A DNA stretch of 64,000 nucleotides from Zhengitettix transpicula (Eukaryota; Arthropoda; Insecta; Orthoptera; Tetrigidae): the NCBI GenBank assembly GCA_037074705.1, contig CM073591.1, positions 95,656,532-95,720,531 on the forward strand, given 5' to 3'. Shown here piece by piece: positions 36,840 through 48,210 of the stretch. The notes below the pieces were generated by a model. The model was given only the letters and a program-made list of their open reading frames with translations, ran no database searches and was not told where the DNA came from. Numbering within the stretch: position 1 is the first letter of the stretch; each line of letters starts with the position of its first letter. A program made the position numbers and the translations under genes.

Positions 36840-39800
36840 TTGTTAAATGTCCATACATAACCATATAATTAATAATACAAGATAGGGAGACAAAGTGATT
36901 TTGTCTTTAAAAACTTGAAGGTGTTATGCATGAATATTATGAATACCTTATGCCACTTGGATAAACGACCTGTGTAAGAACATTTGCTGAAATAACGTAA
37001 TATACTGAAGGAATATAGTAATAAATAATGTTAATATTAGTTCCTCTCGCGACTGATAAGGCAAGAATTTCTCGTTTCAGTTGAAATGAGGAGTATCAGA
37101 TGGTTCAGTAATGCCGCAATCAACTCCTTCCTGTCGCTTCAGCGACCTCCTTTCTATGTTATCTTTCTTGCTCTAAGTCATTTTTCTGCGCCATTTCGTA
37201 AAAGCTCGTTGCTGTTATACACGACATCATAGCAACTTAATAATATTTTCTTATAATTTTGACTTAATCGTGTATTAGACAAGGGAACTTACAATTAAGG
37301 ATTTGAGATCACCTAGTGCTATTGAAATGTTTAGCGATCTGACTTCCCACATGATCTTAGCAAACTATATGATAATTAATTGAATGAAATTACAGAGTAT
37401 TTTGAAATAAATCGTATCTTCGTGAATTCAATTAAATGAACTGTTTTATTATGTTAATTAAGTGTGGAACTTATTTATATTATTATTATTTTTTGTAAAG
37501 AATAATGTTTGCCATGTAATATCTTCGGAGAGAGAGTGAGAGTCTCTGACTATTGATGAGTGCTGGCTATCTTCGCATTAATTATAAAATATAAAACGTC
37601 GGTGTAAAAGTATAATAATTACATAAATAAATAAAAAACTTTTTAGTTCGTCATCTGGTTTGTGCGGAGTGTCGTTATTACGACTCTCGCTTTTTTAATC
37701 ACGAAAGCAACAAATATTATAGACGTGTGGTATTTATTTTAGCACTCATATTTGTCTGTTATTTGGCTATTTATCTATCTAATTATTGTATCTTTACAAT
37801 TACATGTCCAGATTTTTTATTTCTATCTGATACTTCATTACTTGAAATAATTTTTTCACAATTGAAGTTCGGCTTGTGCAAGTATCAACACGTTATTCTC
37901 CCGACAGGTTTCCCTGAAACCCACCCAACATGACAATTAAACGTTTAGAGAATGAAACAATTATTTTGTTTGAAAGAGAAGATGAGAGAATAAAATTCAT
38001 GCTTGTGTACGATCAGGTGGTCCGCTGAGGTACATGTGATGTTGCCTTTTTGCTTGTTTGGAATGCAGTCTTGTCTTGATCAAGTGGTTACACTACTCAC
38101 AAAATTATAAAACATTACATTGAATAAGTCGTTTTATAATTCATTATTATAGTGATATTATTTAACGACTCGTCGAAGGATATGTATTGTAACGCTTGAC
38201 AATGAACACCTACAAATATTATTACGTTTTCCAGTCCCAGTTAGTTATCGTAGTCTACCAATATTCGGCAACAGCGGCGATCAAAATTAAAGTTGTTTTA
38301 AAATCTTTTTAAGCGGCAAAGATTATTGTTGTGCAGGAACTTCGTCGAGGATCTCTGGAGACATTGGAGAGAATTACTGGCGATGATTAAGAAGGAATAA
38401 GAGAGCCGTGTCTTTTGGAAGGAGAGTCGTGTTTGGGAAATTGGAGCATTATGAGACGACGCGGTGTGCAGCCCCATCCTGATACTACGAAACGGTAGTA
38501 TCCGACAAACTTTATTTTGTCGTATGCATTTCTACACCCATTGTTTATCTTGAATAATGATTATTGTCTGCCAATCTAATGCACTGTAATTAGGCCTATT
38601 ATTCCCAGATAGAGGTGCATGTGCCTGAGCTATACATTAATTAATTAATATAAAGTGTAAAGAGCCGGAGCCACTAAATAATTTAAGTTAATTTGTATTT
38701 GTTTATGTATTTAATTACAGTCTTATATTAATATATTATAGTAAAATAGCTAATAAATGTTAATGTTTTAATTTTCAAACGTTCGACATAAAAAAATTCT
38801 GTAATCTCACTCCTAAATAAGAAAAACTTTACAGTATATAAAGGACAATATATTGGTTCTGGCGAATTAACCTCTAAGTGTCATTACAAAAGAATGATTA
38901 ATTTTTAAACTAGTAATAACTATTTACTTTTATTGGAGAAATAATATTCTAATATAATATACATATATGCAGATTTTTATTACCGAAAATTTGCAAGAAA
39001 TGGTATTGGTTATTAAATGTAATAAGACTTATCGATATTTCCTAAAAGGCCAGAAGCCCTAGTGAGTCTAAACTTATCACACAGGAACTTGTGAACACAA
39101 AAATGAAATAACTTGTGAGAAATAACTATACTAAGATGTGGAGAGAAATAAAAAAAATTACTTAACAACGACTTCTTATTTCTTATGAAAATTAGTTACA
39201 TAATGTATTTATTTTATAGAGAATTTTATTCTATTCTATTTAATCATTATTAATTTCATAAGCCACTCTCTATGATTGATCTCAATCACCTAGCATTTAT
39301 TGTATCGTAGATGCGTTGCCTTTATATCAACTGAGAATGAAGAAAAATACGGATAGTTTCCAACAGAAGATAGTGAAGCTTAATTTGTGATTATATTCTA
39401 CAATAAAATACGAGGTATGTGTGATTTTTGCATTTGAGTACATTTCTGTTGGAGGTCTGGTAAACTCGGGTTAGTATGGAAGGCGCACACCAGGCTTGAA
39501 TCTTTTATTCAATAAATAACAGTTATTTTTACTCAAATTGGCTCTTACTTTTAATAGACAAATAAAAATATTTCGAACAATACGCGTCGTGAGAAAAAAT
39601 TGTCCCAGAGGAAAAGTTAATATTTTCAATGAGGATATCTACCTCTTCTGAAATCAGCCCTCCGCCACCAACCATCCTTTGATGGTGGATTTTTAACTGT
39701 ATTTATAAAAATGTTTTTTATCTTGCATCAATTTATCAATTAAACGAGACAGCCATCAACCACTAAATACGCAATTAACCTATTTTCGACAATTACAGCA

Positions 39801-42800
39801 TTATTCTAAAAATGTTTAATATAGTGTAACATTTTTAATTGATATCTAAATCTACAGTAAAGTATGAGGGTTCCAATTGAAGATTTAAAAATTGTCCTCA
39901 ACCTCACCCACGAGATATGGTGAATGAGGGTTAATTTCTCTGAAAATATTAACGATTTACTCGAGACTTTTTTTTGGGTACGATGCGTGATTTTAAAGAT
40001 ATTAAGATTTATCAAGTTCAAATAAGCACAAAGCATATATTAAATTATATTTATAATTTGTAAATGACTTCTACGAAGTTAAAGTCTGCGTTGACTTTTG
40101 TAAATGGAAAATACATTCATCTATCAGGCGACAAATATAAATAACATGCTGAGGTGACTTAGCTGAGTACGAACGGAATTCAGTGACATTGGAGACGTCA
40201 TGTAACACTGGTACTTTTAAAGTACACTAATAGATATTCAAATTTTTGTATTTGTTCCATCAGTTTTGATATTTACTTTCACCTACTTAGCGAAAAGTGT
40301 ACTAATGGATATCTGCCCTGCGTAATTAATATAAATTATCAGACGCTTCTACAGTTTACATTTCAAACTATATTAATCTCTAATTGGGTTTGTTTATCAT
40401 GGTGATTTACAGCGAGCCACTGTTTCTAATGATATACAGTACAACAGCGGTATTTTTACTTTTTCTAATTGTTGATTACCATTAAATTAATTTTCAAATA
40501 CATAAAATTAATTCATAAAATTTTTTAATATTTAATTATAGTTGTATTATAATGTGATAAAATGTTTTCAATTTAATATTCAATTAAAGTGTGATTAATT
40601 TGAATTTTATTTTGTATAATAAACTTTGTATTGACAATTATATATATATATAAATTATTTTAGACACAATTAATTTTTCTGTGAAGGACATAGTTTCAAT
40701 TGAGTTTATCTTAACCAGGAGACACGGGAATATATATGGGTTGTCTATTTGAAAATTGCCGCAGTGCAGAAATACCTTGTGGGTCGGGCCAACAATAGCC
40801 GATATTTCGTAATTGCTTTATGAAACAGAATACGTAGAATAAGAGAAGCAAGCTAGCGGAATGATCTGCGTGAAATGCAGCGTAGTGTAGTAGCAATTTC
40901 AATGAGCGTTGATTCTGTTATTCATTGTCGGAGCGAAGTCAGAGTTGCAAGCCATTTATCACTGCAACAAATTGCTGCATTCCTTTGTTCTCGTGTTTGG
41001 GATCTGTTTAATACACTTCAATAGATATTCCGTCAACACTGTAAGTATGAATGTTGCATATATGTGGTGTGATATAAACGAGACATACACGTATCTGAGA
41101 TTGTGACTCAAAACTATATAGAAAAGAATAGAAATCTAATTTTTAAATATATTTTCTTACATGGCTATTCAGAAGATGTGAAATATAATCTTTCTAAATA
41201 GTCTGAAAACTGAAATTTTTTATATTACCAATGGTTGTTTCTCTATCTTGGAACTTAAGGTAATTAAGTGTTAAACATTAATTGTAGAGTGTATTAAATT
41301 AGATGGAGTTTATTAAATACAAATCAATTATTTTATGCTTTAGCTTTATATTATAAAAATGCATATCAGTGCGTATTCTATTGAAAGTTCTTTGCTCAAT
41401 AACAGGAGCATTGGTATTCCATGACAATTTTTGTAAATTTAATTCGACTGAAGATGGATAGCCAGACTAAAGAATAGTTCCAGAATATTCCTTTTTAAAG
41501 GTTTTAGTTCCTCAATAGTAATGCGATTATTATTACAGAATAATGTGATTGGAATGTAGCACAATGCGAAATTAGAATTCATTTCTGAATTATATATTAA
41601 AATATGATATATAATTTCGATTAGTATAATTAAGTGATTCAGTAACAAATATAAAAGTTTATAACTTGATCAACATGTTTTAGTGTAATCAGCATTTGAA
41701 GTCTAAATTAACAGTCAGTTACTCAGTGTAACACCTGAAAGCTTAGAATGGTATACATAAGAACATATCTACAGACTATTTATTTAAAATAACGAATTAT
41801 CCATATAAATAAATATTGGGAAGATTAGCATCAGGGATGTATTTTATTAAATCTCATATTTATTATTTAAGGGGTACTAATCTTCAATTGAAATATTACG
41901 GACAATATTTATTGTTTGTTGATAGAGCTTGGAGTTAGTCAGGAAGTAATAAAGCTCTATCTACAAGATTATATACCATAGTTTACTTTTGGTAATGCGG
42001 GTGATAATAAAGAAAATTGAATACACATATTGAATATGTAGGTTTTGAATACCAATTTGAGAGAATGGAAGTATTGTGAATGGATTCAGAGACATTAACG
42101 TAGTTAAGAGAATGGTTCAATTCGAGTTCGAGGGTAAATTGGGTTGATAATTATTTAAAGTGCTGACTATAAGTTTAATTTGTAAGTACTGAACTATACA
42201 AATATGACATACGAATCTTATATAGCATAGAGGTTTGAATTGAAGTAAAGAAACACGATTATTCTCTAAATCTCTCATGGCAATCTGAGCAAAGAGAGGA
42301 TTAAGGGGCGATCGGAAGGGGTGACTTGACGATAGTAAACTTGATTAAACTTAATGTAAGTGGAGTTGAGGATTAAATTTAATGTGCATAAAATCTCATT
42401 AATAGGAATTTTAGTAAATTTTCTGAAGTTAGATCCGGTTTTAAAACCGTTAACGACTAAGTAATATAAAGAAATAACATCAAGAGAGATTAGAAATCTT
42501 GTGGCAAAATGACGAGTGATCCAAAACCTGGATTTTGTTTGCTATACACAACAAAACTGTCGAACCGACTAAGTTGGAACATTATATTGTTAATATATAG
42601 TGATATAACAAGGTTTAAAGCAATGTCAGCTATCCTCCATATTGAGAATTAATGGAGAACGTTATATAATTATAAGTTATAAAATATCACGAAACAGTAC
42701 TTCACAAAAGACATTTATCAAGATTAGATGAAATTGTTTCACTGAAAAAACTTAAAATAAGTACTAAAGTGCGACGTGAAACGTTTTGTTACTACTCAAT

Positions 42801-42877
42801 TCGCATAAATATCATTAATAAATTCCAATCATAAAATTTTTATTTTTATGGGAGCAAAATTAAAATTTCAGCTTTTC

Positions 42878-42879
<2 letters not shown>
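36840..42879. other. Long AT-rich stretch, mostly featureless
   Basis: Apart from the foldback arm at 37714-37790 I recognise no gene. The minus-strand frame at 40711-40902 and its plus-strand counterpart show moderate complexity (RRIREAS, EMQRSVVAISM) that faintly recalls the tail of a Tc1-like transposase, too weakly to call. (TA)n runs occur near 40644. Confidence 0.3.
37714..37790 (+). mobile_element. Foldback element, right arm only
   Basis: GACGTGTGGTATTTATTTTA followed by TTTGTCTGTTATTTGGCTAT matches the right arm of the foldback family (GTTGTGTGGTATTTAT, then TTTGTCTGTATTTGGCTAT). No left arm is visible nearby. The open frame starting at 37727 is an artefact of this. Confidence 0.55.

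Positions 42880-42880
<1 letters not shown>

Positions 42881-42962
<82 letters not shown>
42881..42962. repeat. Compound (TC)n(TA)n microsatellite
   Basis: TC repeats (42881-42922) switch directly to TA repeats (42923-42962). The TA part is the terminus of LTR-like copy D read on the minus strand. Confidence 0.97.
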
Positions 42963-42965
<3 letters not shown>

Positions 42966-43720
42966 ATGAATAGGTGGATATTAAAATTAAACAAATGAAT
43001 TGCCCCACGTTGTTGCGCCAAAATGTAATGAATAAACGGATATTAATTAAACAAACTTTAATGATTTATTAAACAATTAATTTGCATTTTTTATTAAATC
43101 GATAGTTCGTTTATAAAACAATTTATTTTATTTTAAAGTGAAGGATCGAGAAAGAATTAAACCATTCTTTAAACTTTCCAATACCATTTACTTTATTCAA
43201 TAGAAATTTATAACATTTTATATGAGATTAATTAAACTTAACGTTTCACTGTTTAGAGATTTGATAACACTTATCTCAGGGTCATTTATCTGGGCCCGCT
43301 AAGTAAAGAAACATTTATATTTATAGAATTTACGTTACACAATCATAGAATTTACAAACTAAGCAGTTAAACAATCAAAACAAAACGAGAAAACTAAATC
43401 TGACGAATACCTTTAATTATCGTTTACAAAAACTTAATTAAATTGGTTTCTACTTACAAATATTTGGCTGGTACCAGACTAAGATCTCCTGGGCTCGGGA
43501 ACACAATTTACACTAAAAAGGCCATAATTCACTGTCTCTACATTTGATTGTACAAAACACGGTCGTAGTTTTGAAATTTCTCCTATGGAAACTGGAACTG
43601 CTTCTTCCTCCGAATTCTTGGTTAGACAGATTGTTGCAAAATTGTCTTTATGTGGAAACTGATGATGGTCTCGGTACTCGTAGAAAATTTTTAATGTGGC
43701 GCGGATTACTAGGCTACTCT
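42963..43720 (-). mobile_element. LTR-like repeat, copy D
   Basis: Read on the minus strand it follows copy C landmark by landmark: GCAGTTCCAGTTTCC, GTGAATTATGGCCT, CTGGTACCAGCC, TTTTTGTAAACG, CGTCAGATTTAG and GGGCCCAGATAAATGACCCT. The end ATTACATTTTGGCGCAACAA, then CGTGGGGC, is followed by a second ATTAC that enters (TA)n. TTTGGCG..CAACGTGGGGC just after the ATTACA end resembles a retroviral-type primer-binding site. No coding. Confidence 0.65.
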
Positions 43721-43788
43721 TTGCAGTATTACCATGTATCTCGCTGTCCAAACTTTATACTCGAATTCTAAAACTGGTAACCTTCTCA

Positions 43789-44386
43789 GTTGGATTTATG
43801 ATCAAAAGGTCTGCGAGGGATATTCTCTCGCAGGCAATACCTGCGAGGGAGGTTCTCTCGCAGGCAGAACCTTTTAGGAGAGATACGAAGGGGCTACCTT
43901 TGGGTATGCCTTTTCCTCTCCGTTTTTGAACTAAGGTTCCCACAAGCCGAGGCACCTCGGCCTGTTCTGAGAGGTGTATGTTCCGGGGTCACAGACTTTG
44001 GGCATACGGTAAGAGTTGTCCGCTATTCCCATTGGAATAGTCGGCCAGCTGCCTCCTAAACTGGTCGAGGCACGGAGAAGGGAATGCTGCGACCCCACAG
44101 CAAACTCCTCTCCTGCTATCGGAAGGGCGTGGGACAAGTACCCAATGCCCGACCTACCCGATGCAGGTTTTTCTAGGGTTTTCCCTGCATTTCTTTAGGC
44201 GAATGCCGGGTAGGATCCTTAAAATATAGCCCGGGTACCCTAGTAACCCTTGGCTACCTTCCTCTACCCTTCCTCTACCCTTCCGCATCCCCCCTTTCAA
44301 ATCCCTTCCTATACTATTAAAGTGGAGTTACCCAACGTGGATTACCCTCATGTAGCCTGTTACCCTTAAAAAAAAGTTGGATTTAT
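43789..44386 (+). mobile_element. Poly(A)-tailed retroposon, full-length copy with target-site duplication
   Basis: This copy defines the element. An 11-bp direct repeat GTTGGATTTAT (43789-43799 and 44376-44386) flanks a 576-bp unit that ends CCTGTTACCCTT plus eight A. The 5' end has two tandem hairpins (43810-43866), each CTGCGAGGG...CTCTCGCAG. The poly(A) and direct repeats indicate target-primed reverse transcription. Its length and lack of a sustained frame suggest a SINE or an element mobilised in trans; no tRNA-like A and B boxes are evident at the 5' end. Confidence 0.88.
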
Positions 44387-47300
44387 ACGCTGGCTACGCT
44401 GTTTGTTGTCTGTTATCAAATTTTTACTTCTTCACCCGACTACAACACCAAACCGACTGCCGTTCCAAAAAGTGCTCGCGGCTCACGTAAAAGCTAGCCT
44501 ACACATTGTTGTCTTTTGAAAATTGGTACCGCTAACAATCCATCATAACTATCTAATCATTAAAATCATTAATGACCTCTAATTAGTATTATATCGGTAT
44601 AATTTTCAAGGTATGTGCAGTGAAATTGTTGCTTTGTAATTCCTTGCAGTTAAATTTAATTTTTCATAATTGTAGTTCTATCTTCTTGATGACATCCTCT
44701 TACAAACATTGTTGAAATCATGACGTGTTATTGGAAGTGTTTAATTTGTCATCGCTGATACTGGGTGCAGCACGGAGTTGTGCTGAATCCCGTAGTCAAT
44801 GACAGCTGCTTCTTCCTGGAATGTGTTTGCCGCAAGCCTTTACGGGACGACAGGACCTGGCAGAGCGTGCACGTGTGTCCAAATTTCAAAGTGGTTTGAC
44901 CTCGCTTCGATTTCACGGACTCCTCGCAGCAAAGCTCTCCTGTATGACAAACGCGATTGGCGATTTTCACAATCTTCTACTTTAAACACTGATCTGGTTA
45001 CGTACTAAATAATTTGGTTGTTCTAATTGAAGCGAAATATTTTCCACGTTAGGAAAATATATTTAAAAGATAGTGTGCTAGTAGTAAGATGTCTATATAA
45101 ATGCATAGTGATACTTGTTAATTTCTTTTACAATATAAAATGAACTTTTCATTTTGGTCTTGTTTGATTATGTCTCTAATTTAAAAAAGGAGGCAGCTGG
45201 CCGACTATTTCAATAGGAATAGCGGACAATGACGATGGTCAAAACAGGCAGTAATCTTACTAATTGCAATGAGTTAGCAATTTTACTTGCTGCAAATATT
45301 ATTTGCAAGTTCAATTTACTATAGGAAACTGTAGAAGCATGTATGATTGACTCGATTCAAGCGAATTTATTTTGAATGAATAAATGAATTCGCTGTAAAT
45401 AAACTTCCAGTTGGTGAAAGTTCTGAGTTAAAATATAAATTTAAATATGTATTGTAACACGGGAAAGTGATCCTGAATAAAATGTAATTGTAAAAGGGAT
45501 AATTTGGCTGAAAGTGAGATACATGTTGAACACTTAATAATAATGTGGTGGTTAGGAAATGGTCATTCTTGGGTTGATGTCAGGTAGTCGAATTTAGAGC
45601 TCTGTGGACGTAAGACTTAAAAATTGAGAATGTTACGGTAGAAAGAAATAGTAATTATACAAAATTGTGAAGTAAGTGAAGTGGCAGGAAAAAACTGAGC
45701 AAAGTCTAAATAAATAAAATTAAGCCAGTTTTTGTGATGTCGAGAACTGCTACATCTACAAAATGAATGAAAGAGGACCAGGGGTAGTGGACCAGAGACG
45801 AATTAGTCAAGCAGATAAGGGAACAGTATAAAGTATTTCAATAACAACATTCAAAATACATGAGATTAAGAACTCTTTCTAATTTTTTTGTGTACTTAAA
45901 TATTATAATTACTTGTGTTTCAAACTCGTGATTTCGTAAAATAAAATTGAAATCAACGTTCACGTTATCAATATTTTGTTTAAGTCAGTTAATATTTACT
46001 AATTAATGACGCCTGACCATATTCAAGAACAGTTAAAGTAAAAGCAATCTGAATAATCTGTCTCAAATCGCTTCCAACTTTGGAGCTTCTTAATAAGAAA
46101 TTGCATACATCTTATTACAAAGTGCCTCAAATATCTCATTAACGTGGAAAACCTTTACGAAGAGTAACATAAAAGCGTCACAGTATGAAAAAAAAGTAGT
46201 ATTTCGTTAACCCTGAAAATTAAAATATTCAATAACTGACTACTATAACTACGAAAATAAATTTTTAGAAAAAATGTATCATTTCACTATACATAACAGC
46301 TACATTTATTTTTAAAACAATATTTATTGTATATTTTAGTCGGTTTTTAATGAATATAAAATATATTTTGCTCTACAATTTAATATTACGCAGCTCAGTA
46401 TCATAGTTTATTTATTAAACTTTTAATGCCTATGTACGTTTTACAACAAATTCATCTCCTCTGTATTTTAGCTTCTTGATTTTTTGAGGTAAAGGCGTAA
46501 GTACTTTCTCTGGAAAATCATTCCAATCCAAGATTGTTATTTTCAGAAACGATAATTTTCCCGTGTATTTCTTTCTTTGCTTAATTTTAAAATTTTAACT
46601 TATATATTATTATTATAAAATTTGAAATCATAATTTTGTGGACTCTTAAGGTTCCGTACTTCTTTCCAGGACGGTTCATGTAAGTTTTAAACGTTTTGCA
46701 AATACTGGTTTACTTTACCTTTCTGGAATTAATTGTGAAATGGATAGCTCGAATAGAACAGTTAAGTGGTAATAAAATTGATACCTATGCTTGTGTTTTT
46801 AAGTTGGCGAAAATGACGGATTCGGTAGATGTATATGTGACGAGGAAATTGCACAAATACTGACTAATGAAGACTCATCTGCGGAAAAAGGAAGCAGTTT
46901 CGAAGAAAATAATCATTTATCGTCGATTGAAAGTAAAAATTAAATGATTGAAGTCGCCCGAGTCCACACAAAAAGCAAGAGATGATAAGATGAAAGACAC
47001 TAGGTATGCGCTTATGGAATGTAAAGTCTCTTCATGTGATCATCCATATTTTTAGCAGAATACTTCACTATTAAATTTTAATCAAACTTTATGCTCCTAT
47101 TTTTTATATAGCAAGTACTTAATACAACATTACGAATAAATAAGAAAAGAAACTTGCTTACAGTGATATATGATAGGTGGTTGTGTAACATCGTAGTTTC
47201 CAAGGGGTTAAGAATTTATGAGGCCCAATTCGGTAGAAGAATTCCCTATAACAGATAAAATTTCTTGCTCTTCATCACAATCGATTTCTAGAGCGCCCAT

Positions 47301-47822
47301 CGTTACTCACCAATGCTATGGGATTTATGGTAGATAAGATGATACGAATCAGAGTTAAGTGTTATATAAAACTTTAGTAAGAGCTACTTCGTGACTTACC
47401 GTATACATGCTAGTATATATTATTTGCTTAGAATAGGAAAGAGAACCATGTGAATAAATAACTTCAAAATTTCAATGTTTTATGAAGAGTAATTATTTTT
47501 ATATATTGTAGAAGTAGGTACTCTTTGTTCATTTTGAGGACTTGAGAAAATATGAATATAAGTTTATTAATATTCGTATCAGTACTGAAAATTTTAACGA
47601 TCATCTTATACGGATCGAAAAATCTATTCAACGCCACAACACATCATAATTCAGAGAATGTATCTCACATATACAATTGTTGCAAATCACAATCGCAATG
47701 AAACATATAAGTGATATTTATTTATTAGAATAAAATATATTAGCAAAAGTCAGACATAAAAACTAAACATACAAAAAAAACTTAATTACCACTACATTTC
47801 CTGTCTGTTTTGGGACTTTTTT
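44387..47822. other. Intergenic sequence without a recognised gene
   Basis: A GC-richer patch at 44750-45000 has overlapping frames on both strands that I cannot identify. At 46820-46950 a frame reads CDEEIAQILTNEDSSAEKGS and is acidic, loosely like the N-terminus of piggyBac-type transposases, but this is unsupported. The remainder is AT-rich. Confidence 0.3.
45188..45230 (-). mobile_element. Isolated 43-bp retroposon island
   Basis: GGAGGCAGCTGGCCGACTAT, then TTCAATAGGAATAGCGGACAA, matches the middle of the retroposon body with two differences. The flanks are unrelated. It is an internal fragment with neither end of the element. Confidence 0.8.
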
Positions 47823-48210
47823 TTGGTGGATTCTAAACTTTTAAGAAAAATAATTAACAAGATCCGACTGTTTAGTGGACACCCATTGACAATTCCAAAC
47901 AGAGTGTTTAATTATCGCGTCTCAAAAGCTCGAAGGTTTGTAGAATGTGCATTTGGATTATTGAGTAATGGAGGATATTTCTCAGAGCTATCAACTTGCA
48001 TTCTGAATTTGCCATTGATTTGTGAAGTTTTACATAATATTGTTTTTGAAAGAGACGACTACGGAAACTTTGTTTATAACTGGATTTGGAAGTATAACGA
48101 GAAGTGAAAGAGTACGTGGAGGAATTTCAGCAAGTAACGCAAGAAGCGTGATGATGAATTGCTTCTTAAGCCCTACAGGATTGGTAAAATGGCAGTTGCC
48201 TTATATTTAA
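47823..48210 (+). pseudogene. PIF/Harbinger transposase C-terminal remnant, frameshifted
   Basis: Frame one gives IPNRVFNYRVSKARRFVECA, then FGLLSNGGYFSE and LICEVLHNIVFERDDYGNF. This is the conserved C-terminal third of DDE_Tnp_4 (Harbinger/HARBI1-type) transposases, usually [26 protein letters not shown] then CCVLHNF. Near 48075 the reading frame shifts to one ending SASNARSVMMNCFLSPTGLV, then KWQLPYI and a stop at 48208-48210, matching the family's RE.F..YF...G.VPWQ..YI ending. The catalytic part upstream was not found. Confidence 0.82.

Noticed and set aside
40711..40930. Tc1-like transposase tail
   Set aside because: A faint resemblance (RRIREAS, EMQRSVVAISM) is broken by stops and lacks the HFEH-type ending. 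It could be chance.
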